Origin: Streptomyces kurssanovii
Lineage (GTDB): Bacteria > Actinomycetota > Actinomycetes > Streptomycetales > Streptomycetaceae
DNA length: 64,000 bases
Reading direction: 5' to 3'
Assembly (NCBI RefSeq): GCF_014649695.1
Contig: NZ_BMTN01000003.1
Coordinates: 558,001 to 622,000 of the forward strand
Part shown: piece by piece, positions 7,899-16,723 of the stretch
Layout of the letters: the number at the start of each line of letters is the position of its first letter
How positions within the stretch are numbered: the first letter of the stretch is position 1
Program-made: the position numbers and the translations under genes
Notes under the pieces: generated by a model
Databases searched by the model: none
What the model was told of the DNA's origin: nothing
What the model saw: the letters and a program-made list of their open reading frames with translations, nothing else

Positions 7899-10011
7899 CC
7901 CGCTCCGGCTCCAGCCGGACGGCGCACACCTTGAACTCGGGCATACGGGACGTCGGGTCGAGCGCCGGGTTCGTCACCGTGTTCACCCGGCCCTCGCCCG
8001 GCCAGTGGAACGGCATGAAGACGGTGTCCGGCCTGATCCCCGTGGTGATCCGCGCGGGCCCGACCGCCCGCCCCCGCCGCGACACCACGGCCAGGGGCTC
8101 GCCCTCCGCGACACCGAGACGTTCCGCCAGCTGCGGATGCAGCTCGACGAACGGGCCCGGGGCGGCGGCGTTCAGCTCGTCGATGCGCCTGGTCTGCGCG
8201 CCCGACTGGTACTGGGCGACCACCCGCCCGGTCGTCAGCAGCACCGGGTAGTCGGCGTCGGGCTCCTCCGCGGCGGGCCGGTGTCCCACGGCGACGAACC
8301 TGGCCAGGCCGTCGGGGGTGGCGAACCGGTCCAGGAACAGCCGGGGCGTGCCGGGGTGGGCGGCCGGCTCGTCCTCGGCGTCCAGCTCGGGGCACGGCCA
8401 GAACACGCCGTCCTCCTCGGCGATCCTGCGGTACGTGATGCCCGAGTAGTCCGCCGGTCCGCCCGCCGACGCCCGCCGCAGCTCCTGGAAGACCTCCTCC
8501 GGGTCGGCGGGGAAGCCCTTCTCGTGTCCGAGCAGCGCCGCCAGCGCGCTCAGCACCTCGAGATCGCTGCGCACCCCCTCCGGGGCGTCGAGCGCCTTGC
8601 GGCGCAGCAGCACCCGGCCCTCCAGGTTGGTCGTCGTGCCGGTCTCCTCCGCCCACTGCGTCACCGGCAGTACCACGTCCGCGAGCGCCGCCGTCTCCGA
8701 GAGCACCACGTCCGCGACGGCCAGGAAGTCCAGGGACTTCAGCCGTCCCTCGATGTGCGCCGCACGAGGCGCGGACACCACCGGGTTCGATCCCATGAGC
8801 AGCAGCGACTTCACGTCACCGCCCAGCGCGTCCAGCAGCTCGTAGGCGCTGCGCCCCGGCCCCGGCAGCGACTCGGGGGGCACGCCCCACACACCCGCGA
8901 CATGGGCACGCGCCGCCGGGTCGTCCAGCTTGCGGTAGCCGGGGAGCTGGTCGGCCTTCTGGCCGTGCTCACGGCCGCCCTGCCCGTTGCCCTGCCCGGT
9001 CAGGCATCCGTAGCCGGACAGGGGCCGTCCCGCCCGCCCGGTCGCCAGGCAGAGGTTGATCCAGGCGCTGACCGTGTCGGTGCCCTTGGAATGCTGCTCG
9101 GGCCCGCGGGCGGTGAGCACCATCGCGGACGGCGCGTCGCAGAACAGCCGTACCGCCTCACGCAGCTGCGGCACGCCCACGCCGGTGATCCGCTCGACGA
9201 GCTCGGGCCAGTGCGCCATGGCGGCGGCCCTGGCCTCCGCCCAGCCGCTCGTGCGGGCGGCGATGAAGTCCTCGTCGGTACGCCCCTCCGCCACCACTTC
9301 GTGCAGCAGACCCAGGGCGAGCGCCAGGTCGGTGCCGGGACGCGGCGCCAGATGCAGATCGGCCTGCTCCGCGGTCCTCGTACGCCGCGGGTCGACGACG
9401 ATCAGCTTGCCGCCGTTCTCCTTCAGCTCCGTCAGGTAGCGCAGCGCCGGCGGCATGGTCTCCGCGATGTTGGAGCCCACGAGGATCACACAGCCGGTCC
9501 TCGGGATGTCCTCCAGCGGGAACGGCAGTCCGCGGTCGAGTCCGAACGCCTTGTTGTGCGCCGCCGCGGCCGACGACATGCAGAAGCGGCCGTTGTAGTC
9601 GATCTGCGAGGTGCCGAGCACGACCCGGGCGAACTTCCCAAGGGTGTACGCCTTCTCGTTGGTCAGCCCGCCACCGCCGAAGACGCCCACGGCGTCGGCG
9701 CCGTGCACGTCCCGCGTACGCCGCAGTCCGTCGGCGATCGTACGCAGTGCCTCCTCCCAGGTGGCCGGCTCGAGCCGGCCTGTGGCGTGGCTTCTGATGA
9801 GCGGCCCGGTCAGGCGCACCCGGGAGGAGAGAAGGGAGGTCGACGTGCGGCCCTTGCCGCACAGGGCGCCCCGGTTGACGGGGAAGTCGGGACGCTCCAC
9901 CACCTCGACGGCCGTCCCGTCGGCGGTGTCCGGCCGGGGGACACCGCGCAGATTCATGCCGCACTGCAGGGCGCAGTATGGACAGTGGGTCGGGATGGTC
10001 TCGTCGCGCAT
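7885..10011 (-). CDS. nasA: Assimilatory nitrate reductase catalytic subunit (Mo-bisMGD oxidoreductase)
   Basis: This 708-residue molybdopterin oxidoreductase has an N-terminal [4Fe-4S] motif with Cys10, Cys13, Cys17 and Cys51, and the Mo-ligand cysteine at 144 in NGRFCMSSA, as in NapA/NasA nitrate reductases. A molybdopterin dinucleotide-binding domain makes up the last about 110 residues (VLLTTGRVVAQYQSGAQTRR). The length fits cytoplasmic actinobacterial NasA without the C-terminal [2Fe-2S] domain. It should reduce nitrate to nitrite for nitrogen assimilation, using ferredoxin or an NAD(P)H flavoprotein. No Tat or Sec signal is seen. A sirohydrochlorin chelatase gene 3 kb away could supply sirohaem for the nitrite step. 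Formate dehydrogenase-like activity is the main alternative. Confidence 0.85.
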   Translation of the reverse strand: MRDETIPTHCPYCALQCGMNLRGVPRPDTADGTAVEVVERPDFPVNRGALCGKGRTSTSLLSSRVRLTGPLIRSHATGRLEPATWEEALRTIADGLRRTRDVHGADAVGVFGGGGLTNEKAYTLGKFARVVLGTSQIDYNGRFCMSSAAAAHNKAFGLDRGLPFPLEDIPRTGCVILVGSNIAETMPPALRYLTELKENGGKLIVVDPRRTRTAEQADLHLAPRPGTDLALALGLLHEVVAEGRTDEDFIAARTSGWAEARAAAMAHWPELVERITGVGVPQLREAVRLFCDAPSAMVLTARGPEQHSKGTDTVSAWINLCLATGRAGRPLSGYGCLTGQGNGQGGREHGQKADQLPGYRKLDDPAARAHVAGVWGVPPESLPGPGRSAYELLDALGGDVKSLLLMGSNPVVSAPRAAHIEGRLKSLDFLAVADVVLSETAALADVVLPVTQWAEETGTTTNLEGRVLLRRKALDAPEGVRSDLEVLSALAALLGHEKGFPADPEEVFQELRRASAGGPADYSGITYRRIAEEDGVFWPCPELDAEDEPAAHPGTPRLFLDRFATPDGLARFVAVGHRPAAEEPDADYPVLLTTGRVVAQYQSGAQTRRIDELNAAAPGPFVELHPQLAERLGVAEGEPLAVVSRRGRAVGPARITTGIRPDTVFMPFHWPGEGRVNTVTNPALDPTSRMPEFKVCAVRLEPERVSGG

Positions 10012-10203
10012 GACGCCCAGCGTGGAACATCCGTGTTACGCGGGCGGACGCGCCGCATTACGGACGGGGTACGCCTGGCTCAGCCGCGAGCTCACGGCGG
10101 AGTGAGGACCGACCGTGAGCGGCGGGCCCGTCCCGGGTCCCGGGCGTCGCGTCGGAGCGGGCCTTCCCGCGGTCCCGGCCGTCCTGTCCGGGGCCATGGC
10201 AGC

Positions 10204-10785
10204 TCAGGCGCGGCGGCCGAGCATCGCGAGCAGCCGGGTCTGCGGGTCGTCGCCCGGCGGCGGCTCGATCGGCGCGGCGAAGAGGCCGGATTTCGACAGC
10301 TCCGACGCGTACGGGGCGACCTCCTCCAGGGTGAAGGCCACCAGCGCGTCCGGAAGCCGCTCCTCCGCGCCGATCGCCCGCGACAGGTCCCAGGAGTGCA
10401 CCACCGCGTCGCTGATCATCTGCGAGCAGTAGGCGGTCGCCGGGGTCTCCCCGTACGACAGCTGGACCGTCCGCTCCAGCGCCCCCTCGTCGGAGAACGC
10501 CTTACGGGCGGCGCGCGCCGCGGCGTCCCAGGCTTGGCTGGGCCGGTCGCCGAGGACGTCACCGTCGTAGGCCTCGCCGACGTCTTCGATCGTCGCCCCG
10601 TCCGTCACCAGGTCCGGCACCCACAGCTGCTCGGCGGTGAGGTGGTTGACGAGATCGCGCACCGACCACTGCGTGCACGGCGTCGGATCGTCCCACTGGT
10701 CGTCCCGTACGGCGTGCACCCGGTCGGTGAACAGGGCCAGCGCCTCGGTGTGCCGGGTCAGCAGCGTTGCCACGTCATTTGTCAT
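10204..10785 (-). CDS. TIGR03086/maleylpyruvate-isomerase-like metal-binding protein (DinB fold)
   Basis: This 193-residue protein starts with the four-helix-bundle pattern of mycothiol-dependent DinB/MDMPI proteins: 'PTPCTQWSVRDLVNHLTAEQLWV' (residues about 34-56) carries the conserved W-x-V-x-x-L-x-x-H, and 'ISDAVVHSWDLSRAIG' gives the second metal-ligand histidine. Three His residues normally bind Zn or another divalent ion. Substrates in this large actinobacterial family are mostly unknown; thiol transfer or isomerisation with mycothiol is possible. The start is the ATG at 10785, before which a ribosome binding site is weak. It is probably separate from the DUF218 gene 65 bp upstream. Confidence 0.75.
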   Translation of the reverse strand: MTNDVATLLTRHTEALALFTDRVHAVRDDQWDDPTPCTQWSVRDLVNHLTAEQLWVPDLVTDGATIEDVGEAYDGDVLGDRPSQAWDAAARAARKAFSDEGALERTVQLSYGETPATAYCSQMISDAVVHSWDLSRAIGAEERLPDALVAFTLEEVAPYASELSKSGLFAAPIEPPPGDDPQTRLLAMLGRRA

Positions 10786-10850
10786 GCGGCTCACTTTTCC
10801 CTGCCGGGGACCTCGATGCGAGCGTGCGCGGCCGCGTGCCTCCCGGCGTG

Positions 10851-11504
10851 TCAGCCCGCCGCCGCCAGCGCGTCCCGCACGCCGGGCTCGCGCGCCCCCA
10901 GGAACCGCGGGTCCGGCCGGAAGACGGCGTCCAGCGACGCCTTGCCCGCCGCGAACATCTCCCGCACGCCGCCGTAGTACCAGGTCGCGTCGTGCGGTTC
11001 CGCCACACCGACGCCGTACGCCTCGACCCCGGCGGACCGGCACAGCGCGACGGCCCGGCGGATGTGGAAGCCCTGGCTCACCAGAAGCGCCCGCTCCACC
11101 CCGAAGATCTCCTTCGCCCGCACGCACGAGTCCCAGGTGTCGAACCCGGCGTAGTCGCTGACGATCCGGTCGTCGGGCACACCGCGCTCCGTCAGATACG
11201 TGCGCATGGCGTCGGGCTCGTCGTACTCGACCCGGCTGTTGTCACCGGTGACCAGCACGACCTTGACCTTGCCGGTCCGGTACAGCTCGGCGGCGGTGTC
11301 GAGCCGGTGCGCCAGGTAGGGGGAGGGCCGGCCCTGCCAGAGACCGGCGCCGAAGACGACGGCGACGTCCCGCGCCGGGGCCTCTGCGACCGTACGGACG
11401 CGGCTGTCGGCGACGGCGTGCATCCAGGTCGCGGGCGCCAGGCCGAGGACGCACCCCAGCATGACGGCCTGCGCGACGAGGCGTCGCCTTCTCGTTCCTC
11501 TCAC
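10851..11504 (-). CDS. DUF218 (SanA/YdcF-like) membrane-anchored protein
   Basis: This 217-residue protein has one N-terminal membrane segment (about 8-28) and a Rossmann-like DUF218 domain. Visible motifs are 'AVVFGAGL' (about 48-55), 'VLVTGDNS' (about 83-90), 'EPDAMRTYLTERGVPDDRIV' and 'SQGFHIRRAVALCRSAGV'. This is the SanA subclass, linked in enterobacteria to envelope barrier function and vancomycin sensitivity. The domain probably faces outside. Its biochemical activity is unsettled. It stands alone, divergent from the next gene, with a 68-bp gap that must hold both promoters. Confidence 0.8.
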   Translation of the reverse strand: MRGTRRRRLVAQAVMLGCVLGLAPATWMHAVADSRVRTVAEAPARDVAVVFGAGLWQGRPSPYLAHRLDTAAELYRTGKVKVVLVTGDNSRVEYDEPDAMRTYLTERGVPDDRIVSDYAGFDTWDSCVRAKEIFGVERALLVSQGFHIRRAVALCRSAGVEAYGVGVAEPHDATWYYGGVREMFAAGKASLDAVFRPDPRFLGAREPGVRDALAAAG

Positions 11505-11572
11505 GGACAGTCAGACGCCGGCGGAGCGGAAATGGTTGGCCGGACGGCCTGGTCCGTTGACACGATCACCCG

Positions 11573-12274
11573 ATGACCGACAAGAGAGCCGCGTCCGCCG
11601 CCCGCGACAACGCCGAGTGGTGCGAGGCGATGTGCCGCGCACACGGCCTTGCCGGCACCTTCGGCGCCCGGGCGTGGACCAGCGCGAGCCGCACACCCCT
11701 GCTGTACCCGGACGCGGTGACACTCGCCGAGGACGCGACGGCGGACGACGTCCTGGGCGGCGTCTCCGCCGGCCCCGGCTGCTCGGTCAAGGACAGTTTC
11801 GCGACCCTGGACCTGTCCGGCGCCGGATTCCACGTCCTCTTCGAGGCCCAGTGGATCCACCGGGAGCCGGGCCTGCCCACGCCGGCGGCTCCCGCCGGCG
11901 TCGCATGGTCCCACCTCCACACCCCGGACGAGCTGGCGGAATGGGCGGCCGCCTGGGACGGTGGCGACGGTCTGGCGCACCTCTTCCGCCCGGAACTGCT
12001 GTGCGACCCGTCGGTCGCGTTCCTCGCGGGTCGCGCAGAGGGCCGGCTGACCGCCGGCGCGGTGGTGAGCCGGGGCGGGGACGCGGCAGGCGTCTCCAAC
12101 CTGTTCGCCCTCGACGACGACCTCGACGCGGCGTGGGCGGGCTGCCTGTCGGCGGTGGCCGACGCATGGCCGGGCGTGCCGGTGGTCGGCTACGAACAGG
12201 GCGACGACCTGTCGGCGGCGGTGCGGCAGGGGTGCGTGCCGGTGGGTCCGCTGCGGGTCTGGCTGGAGGGGTAG
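11573..12274 (+). CDS. Conserved protein, possible GNAT-like fold
   Basis: This 233-residue cytosolic protein belongs to no family I can name with confidence. The C-terminal half (about 140-230) has a pattern seen in GNAT acetyltransferases: a strand ending VAFLAGRAEGRLTAGAVVSR, then 'GVSNLFALDDDLDAAWAGCLSAVADAWPGVPVVGYEQGDDLSAAVRQGCVPVGPLRVW', close to the tail logic of GNAT domains in which a Gly-rich acyl-CoA loop precedes a helix. The acetyl-CoA loop itself is not clear. The start follows CACGAT by 6 nt, so it may be leaderless. Coding bias is strong and typical of its neighbours. Confidence 0.6.
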   Translation: MTDKRAASAARDNAEWCEAMCRAHGLAGTFGARAWTSASRTPLLYPDAVTLAEDATADDVLGGVSAGPGCSVKDSFATLDLSGAGFHVLFEAQWIHREPGLPTPAAPAGVAWSHLHTPDELAEWAAAWDGGDGLAHLFRPELLCDPSVAFLAGRAEGRLTAGAVVSRGGDAAGVSNLFALDDDLDAAWAGCLSAVADAWPGVPVVGYEQGDDLSAAVRQGCVPVGPLRVWLEG

Positions 12275-12296
12275 CGCCGACGCGGGTTCGTTTCCC

Positions 12297-12500
12297 TTCC
12301 CGCCCTTTCCCGCTGTTCCGATGTGCGGCTCCGCCGCGTGGCGGGCTCCGCCCGGACCCGTACCGGGGCAAGCCCCGGGCCCCGTACCGCCCCCGCGGGC
12401 GGTGTACCGCGCTTCGCGCGGTGCCCTCGATCTCCCGCTACGGCGTGGCGGCCGTGGGAGGTGCCCCCAGGCGGGCTGAAATGCCGCTGCGCGGCATCCA
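12297..12500. repeat. Dispersed Streptomyces intergenic repeat, copy 1
   Basis: This GC-rich non-coding block contains modules that recur in this window: GATGTGCGGCTCCGCCGCG, GGCTCCGCCCGGACCCGTAC, GGGGCAAGCCCCGGG, CCGCGCTTCGCGCGG and GGAGGTGCCCCCAGGCGGG. Most modules are self-complementary hairpins. About 150 nt of it reappears in inverse orientation at 51270-51420, and parts recur at 21725-21905. A further decayed stretch with CCGCGCGAAGCGCGG runs to about 12660. No gene is seen in 12275-12925. Confidence 0.65.
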
Positions 12501-12737
12501 GCCTCGCCGGCGGCGGAGGCCACTTCAGCCTCGGCGGCGATTGAGGCGCGGGGGTCCGGTGGGGGTCCCCCACGCCGCCAGGCGTAGGGGGAGGAGCCCC
12601 CGAAACACCGCGCGAAGCGCGGTGGACGGGCAGGGGCGGAGCCCGGTCTCGGGAAGTGAGCGCTCGCCACGGCCGCCAGGCGGAATGGGACCGCAGGAGC
12701 GGCCCCCGTCGCGGTCAGGCACACGGGGTGGACCCGC

Positions 12738-12850
12738 CATGGGGTGGCCACGCCCATGGGGTGGCCCCGCGTCGCGTCCACGCCCGCCGCGTCCACGCCC
12801 ACGCCGCGTCCACGCCCGCCGCGTCCACGCCCGCCGCGTCCACGCCGCCG
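12738..12850. repeat. Short tandem repeats (CCATGGGGTGGCC x2; 15-bp GCGTCCACGCCC units)
   Basis: Two copies of CCATGGGGTGGCC (from 12738 and 12754) are followed by about five imperfect 15-bp units of the type CGCGTCCACGCCCGC up to 12850. The unit is a multiple of three, so both strands show artificial repeats when translated (RRVHA or WTRRA), but no start signal or coding context supports a protein. It looks like a minisatellite in a non-coding gap. Confidence 0.7.
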
Positions 12851-12925
12851 GCGCGGCCGGCACCCCCGTGAGGCCCGTGAAAAGACCCGTCACCCTCACG
12901 CAACACCCCCGCAACCTGCGCCCGC

Positions 12926-12931
12926 CACCAT
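12926..12931 (+). promoter_or_regulatory. -10-like CACCAT, 6 nt before an ATG
   Basis: CACCAT is followed by CGGTGC and then ATG at 12938. The same context (TACCTT, CGGTGC, ATG) precedes dgt at 13908. The match suggests a leaderless start for the small ORF downstream. Confidence 0.3.
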
Positions 12932-12937
12932 CGGTGC

Positions 12938-13177
12938 ATGACGGAGCCGGAACACCATCGTGAGTCCCCGCCCCCGCCCTTCCCGAGCGCAGCCGACAGC
13001 GCAGTCGACACCGCCGCGCAGTTCGACACCACCGTCGGCCTGCTCACGCGTATCACCGCTCAGCTCGGCACCCAGCTGAGTCACGTCCGACTGAACGGAA
13101 CCCGCACCGCATGCCCCCGACCGATCGGCCCACCCTCGTCGCCGTCGCCCACGGCAGCCGCGACCCCCGCGCGCTGA
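12938..13177 (+). CDS. Small hypothetical ORF overlapping the chelatase gene
   Basis: This 79-codon reading frame has no recognisable family. Residues about 20-50 (DSAVDTAAQFDTTVGLLTRI) could form an amphipathic helix; the last about 22 residues are simply the out-of-frame start of the chelatase gene. The only support is a -10-like box 6 nt before the ATG in a context nearly identical to that of dgt, plus good G/C third-position use up to residue 50. It might be a leader peptide for the chelatase gene, a real small protein, or chance. Confidence 0.3.
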   Translation: MTEPEHHRESPPPPFPSAADSAVDTAAQFDTTVGLLTRITAQLGTQLSHVRLNGTRTACPRPIGPPSSPSPTAAATPAR

Positions 13178-13863
13178 GCACCGTCACCGCTCTCCTGGAG
13201 CAGGTGCGTGAACTGCGCCCCGGCCTGGACGTACGGCTCGGCCATGTCGAGCTGAACGAGCCGCTCCTCGACGACACCCTCCGGTCGCTCGGCAGCGCGC
13301 CCACCGTCCTCGTGCCGCTGCTGCTCAGCCGCGGCTATCACGTCAAGCACGACCTGCCGCGCGCCGCGGCCGCGATACCCGGCGGCGACATCCGCATCGC
13401 GCGCCCGCTCGGGCCGCACCCGCTCCTCGCGGAGGCGCTCGCGGCCCGGCTCGCGGAGGCGGGCTGGCGGGCGGAGGACGGCTCGAGCCGTAGCGCCGGG
13501 GTCGTCCTGGCGTCCGCGGGCTCCCGCGATCCCGAGTCCGCGGCGGACACCCGGCGTATGGCGGACATGCTGGGGGAGCGGCTCGGCGGCGTGCCGGTCG
13601 TGCCCGCGTACGCCTCGGCCCTCGCGCCCACCGTGCCCGCGGCCGTCAAAGCCCTGACGGCGCGCGGCCGCCACCGGATCGCCGTGGCGTCCTACTTCGC
13701 CGCGCCCGGCCTGTTCGCCACCCGCAGTGCCGCCGCCGCTCCCTGGATCGCGGCGGAGCCGCTCGGTACGCATCCCGCTCTCGCCCGGCTGCTGCTGCAC
13801 CGTTACGACCAGGCGCGAGCGCTGCCCCGCGCCGCGCGGCGGCTGGAACTGTCCGCCGCGTAG
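13111..13863 (+). CDS. Sirohydrochlorin chelatase (CbiX/SirB family)
   Basis: This 250-residue protein holds two tandem CbiX-type halves. The first begins '[18 protein letters not shown]' with the metal-binding His of type II chelatases; the second begins '[25 protein letters not shown]' where the His is replaced by Ala. The segment '[15 protein letters not shown]' (about 71-85) carries the second pair of catalytic His. The enzyme inserts Fe (sirohaem) or Co (cobalamin route) into sirohydrochlorin. Closeness to nasA favours sirohaem for nitrite/sulfite reductases, as inference. The ATG has only a weak site upstream. It is followed by dgt after 56 bp. Confidence 0.85.
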   Translation: MPPTDRPTLVAVAHGSRDPRALSTVTALLEQVRELRPGLDVRLGHVELNEPLLDDTLRSLGSAPTVLVPLLLSRGYHVKHDLPRAAAAIPGGDIRIARPLGPHPLLAEALAARLAEAGWRAEDGSSRSAGVVLASAGSRDPESAADTRRMADMLGERLGGVPVVPAYASALAPTVPAAVKALTARGRHRIAVASYFAAPGLFATRSAAAAPWIAAEPLGTHPALARLLLHRYDQARALPRAARRLELSAA

Positions 13864-13907
13864 GGCGCCGTGGGGCCGGACGGGGCCCGGCTGTCGGCCG
13901 CTCCGGT

Positions 13908-13913
13908 TACCTT
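13908..13913 (+). promoter_or_regulatory. -10 box TACCTT of dgt (leaderless)
   Basis: TACCTT is followed by 6 nt and the dgt ATG at 13920, with no ribosome binding site. This spacing puts transcription start at or next to the start codon. Confidence 0.5.
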
Positions 13914-13919
13914 CGGTGC

Positions 13920-15263
13920 ATGGACGGCACCACCAGCACCACAGGCACAGGCACACCCCCGGGCCACGGCACGGGCAACGGCACCGCCCCCGACGGCTAC
14001 GACGCCGCGGCCGTCGAACGCTGGGCCGCCGAGCCCGACAAGCGCCCCGGCCGTACCGCCTTCCAGCGCGACCGCGCCCGCGTGCTGCACTCCTCCGCGC
14101 TGCGCCGCCTCGCCGGGAAGACGCAGGTCGTCACCCCCGGCACCCGCAGCCTGGCCTGGGACGCCAGCCCCCGCACCCGGCTGACGCACTCGCTGGAGTG
14201 CGCGCAGGTGGGCCGGGAGCTGGGCGCCGCGCTCGGCTGCGACCCCGATCTCGTCGAAGCGGCGTGCCTCGCCCACGACATGGGCCACCCGCCGTTCGGC
14301 CACAACGGCGAGCAGGCGCTGAACGAGTTCGCGGAGGACTGCGGCGGCTTCGAGGGCAACGCCCAGTCGCTCCGCCTGCTGACGCGGATCGAGCCCAAGC
14401 GTTTCGTGCACGCGCCGGAGACGGGCGAGCCGGTCAGCGTCGGCCTGAATCTCACCCGGGCCGCCCTCGACGCGGCGACCAAGTACCCCTGGCCGCGCGG
14501 CGGTCATCCGACCGAGCCCGGTTCAGGGAAGTTCGGTGTGTACGAGGACGACCTGCCGGTCTTCGAGTGGGCCCGCCTCGGCGCGCCCGCGTTCCGCAAG
14601 TGCCTCGAGGCGCAGGTGATGGACTGGTCCGACGACGTCGCGTACTCGGTGCACGACTTCGAGGACGGCCTGCACGCCGGGCACATCGACCCCGACTGCC
14701 TCATGTCGGAGACCGAGCGCGCGGGCATCTGGTCGGTGGCGATCGGCCGGTACGTGCCGCACGACACCGAGCCGCAGGAGTTGTCCGAGGCACTCGACCG
14801 GCTGGTCGACCAGGCGTGGTGGCCGCACCAGTACGACGGGTCCGCGGTCGCCCAGGCCCGGTTGAAGGACGCCACGAGCCAGCTCATCGGCCGGTTCGCG
14901 CTCGCCGCAGAGGGCGCCACCCGCCAGGCGTACGGCGGCGGCATGCTCACTCGGTACGGGGCGGAGCTCGTCGTCCCGCGCGCCACGCGCAACGAGTGTG
15001 CCGTGCTGAAGGCGGTGGCCGACCGCTATGTGATGCAGCGCGCCGAGCAGGAGGCGCTCCGCGCCGACCAGCGCGTGGTGCTCGCCGAGCTGGCTCAGGC
15101 GCTCACCGCCCGCGCGCCGGAGGGTCTGGAACCGCAGTTCCGTGCCATGTTCGAGGCCGCGGCGGACGACCGGGCGCGCAAGCGTGTGATCGTCGACCAG
15201 ATCGCGAACCTCACGGACGCCTCCGCCCGCACGCTGCACGTCCGCCTCACCGCCCGGCGCTGA
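13920..15263 (+). CDS. dgt: Deoxyguanosinetriphosphate triphosphohydrolase-like protein (HD domain)
   Basis: This 447-residue protein of the dGTPase family has '[23 protein letters not shown]' (about 45-67), '[18 protein letters not shown]' (His ligand), '[21 protein letters not shown]' (HD pair and substrate His) and '[17 protein letters not shown]' (distal Asp), i.e. all metal ligands of the HD active site. It should hydrolyse dNTPs to deoxynucleoside and triphosphate, controlling dNTP pools. The N-terminal about 30 residues are low-complexity Thr/Gly. It precedes dnaG by two genes, a pairing common in actinobacteria. Translation seems leaderless. Confidence 0.92.
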   Translation: MDGTTSTTGTGTPPGHGTGNGTAPDGYDAAAVERWAAEPDKRPGRTAFQRDRARVLHSSALRRLAGKTQVVTPGTRSLAWDASPRTRLTHSLECAQVGRELGAALGCDPDLVEAACLAHDMGHPPFGHNGEQALNEFAEDCGGFEGNAQSLRLLTRIEPKRFVHAPETGEPVSVGLNLTRAALDAATKYPWPRGGHPTEPGSGKFGVYEDDLPVFEWARLGAPAFRKCLEAQVMDWSDDVAYSVHDFEDGLHAGHIDPDCLMSETERAGIWSVAIGRYVPHDTEPQELSEALDRLVDQAWWPHQYDGSAVAQARLKDATSQLIGRFALAAEGATRQAYGGGMLTRYGAELVVPRATRNECAVLKAVADRYVMQRAEQEALRADQRVVLAELAQALTARAPEGLEPQFRAMFEAAADDRARKRVIVDQIANLTDASARTLHVRLTARR

Positions 15264-15417
15264 TGAAGGGCACAACGACCCCGGGAGCGCCCGTGCCACG
15301 CACCGAGCGATTCGTCCGTTTTTGACACGCCGGAGGGCACTCCCTCTTCCGCCATATCGCTCCGTGCGGGACGCTCGCTGAAGGCTGCGCTGCGGAGAAG
15401 CAACGAGGAGGCATCAC

Positions 15418-16689
15418 GTGGTCGACGCACATCGGACATTCGTCATCGTCGGCGGTGGGCTGGCGGGGGCCAAGGCCGCCGAGACCCTCCGTGCCGAAGG
15501 GTTCACCGGGCGAGTGATCCTCATCGGCGACGAACGTGACCGCCCGTACGAACGTCCGCCGCTGTCCAAGGCGTATCTGACCGGCAAGGACGAACGCGAC
15601 AGCGCCTTCGTCCACGATCCCGCCTGGTACGCCCGGGCCGACATCGAGCTGCACCTGGGCCAGACCGTCGTGTCCATCGACCGCGAGTCCCGCTCCGTGC
15701 GCCTGGGCGACGGAACCGTCGTCCACTACGACAAGCTGCTGCTCGCCACCGGCGCGGAGCCCCGCCGGCTGGAGATCCCGGGCACCGGTCTGGCCGGCGT
15801 CCACCATCTGCGCCGCCTCGCCCACGCCGACCGGCTGCGCCATGTGCTCGCCGCCCTCGGCCGCGACAACGGGCACCTGATCATCGCCGGCGCCGGCTGG
15901 ATCGGCCTCGAGGTCGCCGCCGCGGCCCGCGGCTACGGCGCGGAGGTGACCGTCGTGGAGCCAGAGGCGACCCCGCTGCACCAGGTCATCGGCCCCGAGC
16001 TCGGCCAGGTCTTCGCCGAACTGCATCGCGAGCGCGGCGTCCGTTTCCACTTCGGCGTCCGTCTCACCGAGATCATCGGGCAGGACGGCATGGTCCTCGC
16101 GGCCCGCACCGACGACGGCGAGGAGCACCCGGCGCACGAGATCCTCGCCGCCATCGGCGCGGCCCCGCGCACCGCGCTCGCCGACGCGGCGGGCCTCGAC
16201 CTCGCCGACCGGGCGGAGGGCGGCGGTATCGCCGTCGACGAGAGCCTGCGCACCTCCGATCCCGACATCTACGCCGCGGGGGACGTCGCCGCCGCCCGGC
16301 ACCCGCTGCTCGGGACCCGGCTGCGCGTCGAGCACTGGGCCAACGCCCTGAACGGCGGCCCGGCCGCCGCCCGGGCCATGCTCGGCCAGGACGTGACCTA
16401 CGACCGGGTCCCGTATTTCTTCTCGGACCAGTACGACCTCGGCATGGAGTATTCGGGCTGGGCCCCGCCCGGCTCGTACGACCAGGTCGTGCTCCGCGGC
16501 GACGTCGGAAGGCGGGAGTTCATCGCCTTCTGGCTCAAGGACGGCCGGGTGCTCGCCGGGATGAACGTCAATGTGTGGGACGTCACCGCACCGATCCAGC
16601 AGCTGATCCGGAGCCGGGCGCAGGTGGACCCGCAGACGCTCGGCGATCCGGGTGTGCCGCTCACCGACCTCGTGAACCTCTCCGGCTGA
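15418..16689 (+). CDS. FAD-dependent ferredoxin/rubredoxin reductase-like oxidoreductase
   Basis: This 423-residue flavoprotein has an N-terminal FAD-binding GxGxxG (FVIVGGGLAGAKAAE), 'DRPYERPPLSKAYL' (residues about 41-54), the ATG-like 'LLLATGAEPRR', a second Rossmann motif for NAD(P)H (LIIAGAGWIGLEVAAAARGYG) and the C-terminal FAD motif 'DIYAAGDVA'. This is the putidaredoxin/rubredoxin/rhodocoxin reductase type, which feeds electrons to ferredoxins for P450s or oxygenases. No ferredoxin gene is adjacent, so the partner is elsewhere. The GTG start has a GAGGAG site. It lies 34 bp upstream of dnaG. Confidence 0.88.
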   Translation: MVDAHRTFVIVGGGLAGAKAAETLRAEGFTGRVILIGDERDRPYERPPLSKAYLTGKDERDSAFVHDPAWYARADIELHLGQTVVSIDRESRSVRLGDGTVVHYDKLLLATGAEPRRLEIPGTGLAGVHHLRRLAHADRLRHVLAALGRDNGHLIIAGAGWIGLEVAAAARGYGAEVTVVEPEATPLHQVIGPELGQVFAELHRERGVRFHFGVRLTEIIGQDGMVLAARTDDGEEHPAHEILAAIGAAPRTALADAAGLDLADRAEGGGIAVDESLRTSDPDIYAAGDVAAARHPLLGTRLRVEHWANALNGGPAAARAMLGQDVTYDRVPYFFSDQYDLGMEYSGWAPPGSYDQVVLRGDVGRREFIAFWLKDGRVLAGMNVNVWDVTAPIQQLIRSRAQVDPQTLGDPGVPLTDLVNLSG

Positions 16690-16717
16690 CGGGAGTGTCG
16701 CCGCGTCACCGTAGAAT
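16686..16717 (+). promoter_or_regulatory. dnaG promoter: CTGACG ... TAGAAT, leaderless start
   Basis: TAGAAT (16712-16717) is a near-consensus -10 placed 6 nt before the dnaG GTG. CTGACG (16686-16691), overlapping the stop of the flavoprotein gene, is the best -35 but leaves a 20-bp spacer. No Shine-Dalgarno precedes the GTG. Confidence 0.5.
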
Positions 16718-16723
16718 TCACGC

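Noticed and set aside
8005-10977. Very long plus-strand open frame (990 codons) opposite nasA
   Set aside because: It is the antisense shadow of nasA and its neighbours; high GC leaves few stops. No ribosome binding site, and composition is Arg/Gly/His-rich without any family motif.
12771-12850. CRISPR-like array from the short repeats
   Set aside because: Units are 15 bp and directly abutting with no unique spacers; no cas genes are nearby.
15321-15346. TTGACA at 15321 as promoter of the flavoprotein gene
   Set aside because: No acceptable -10 lies 16-19 bp downstream.
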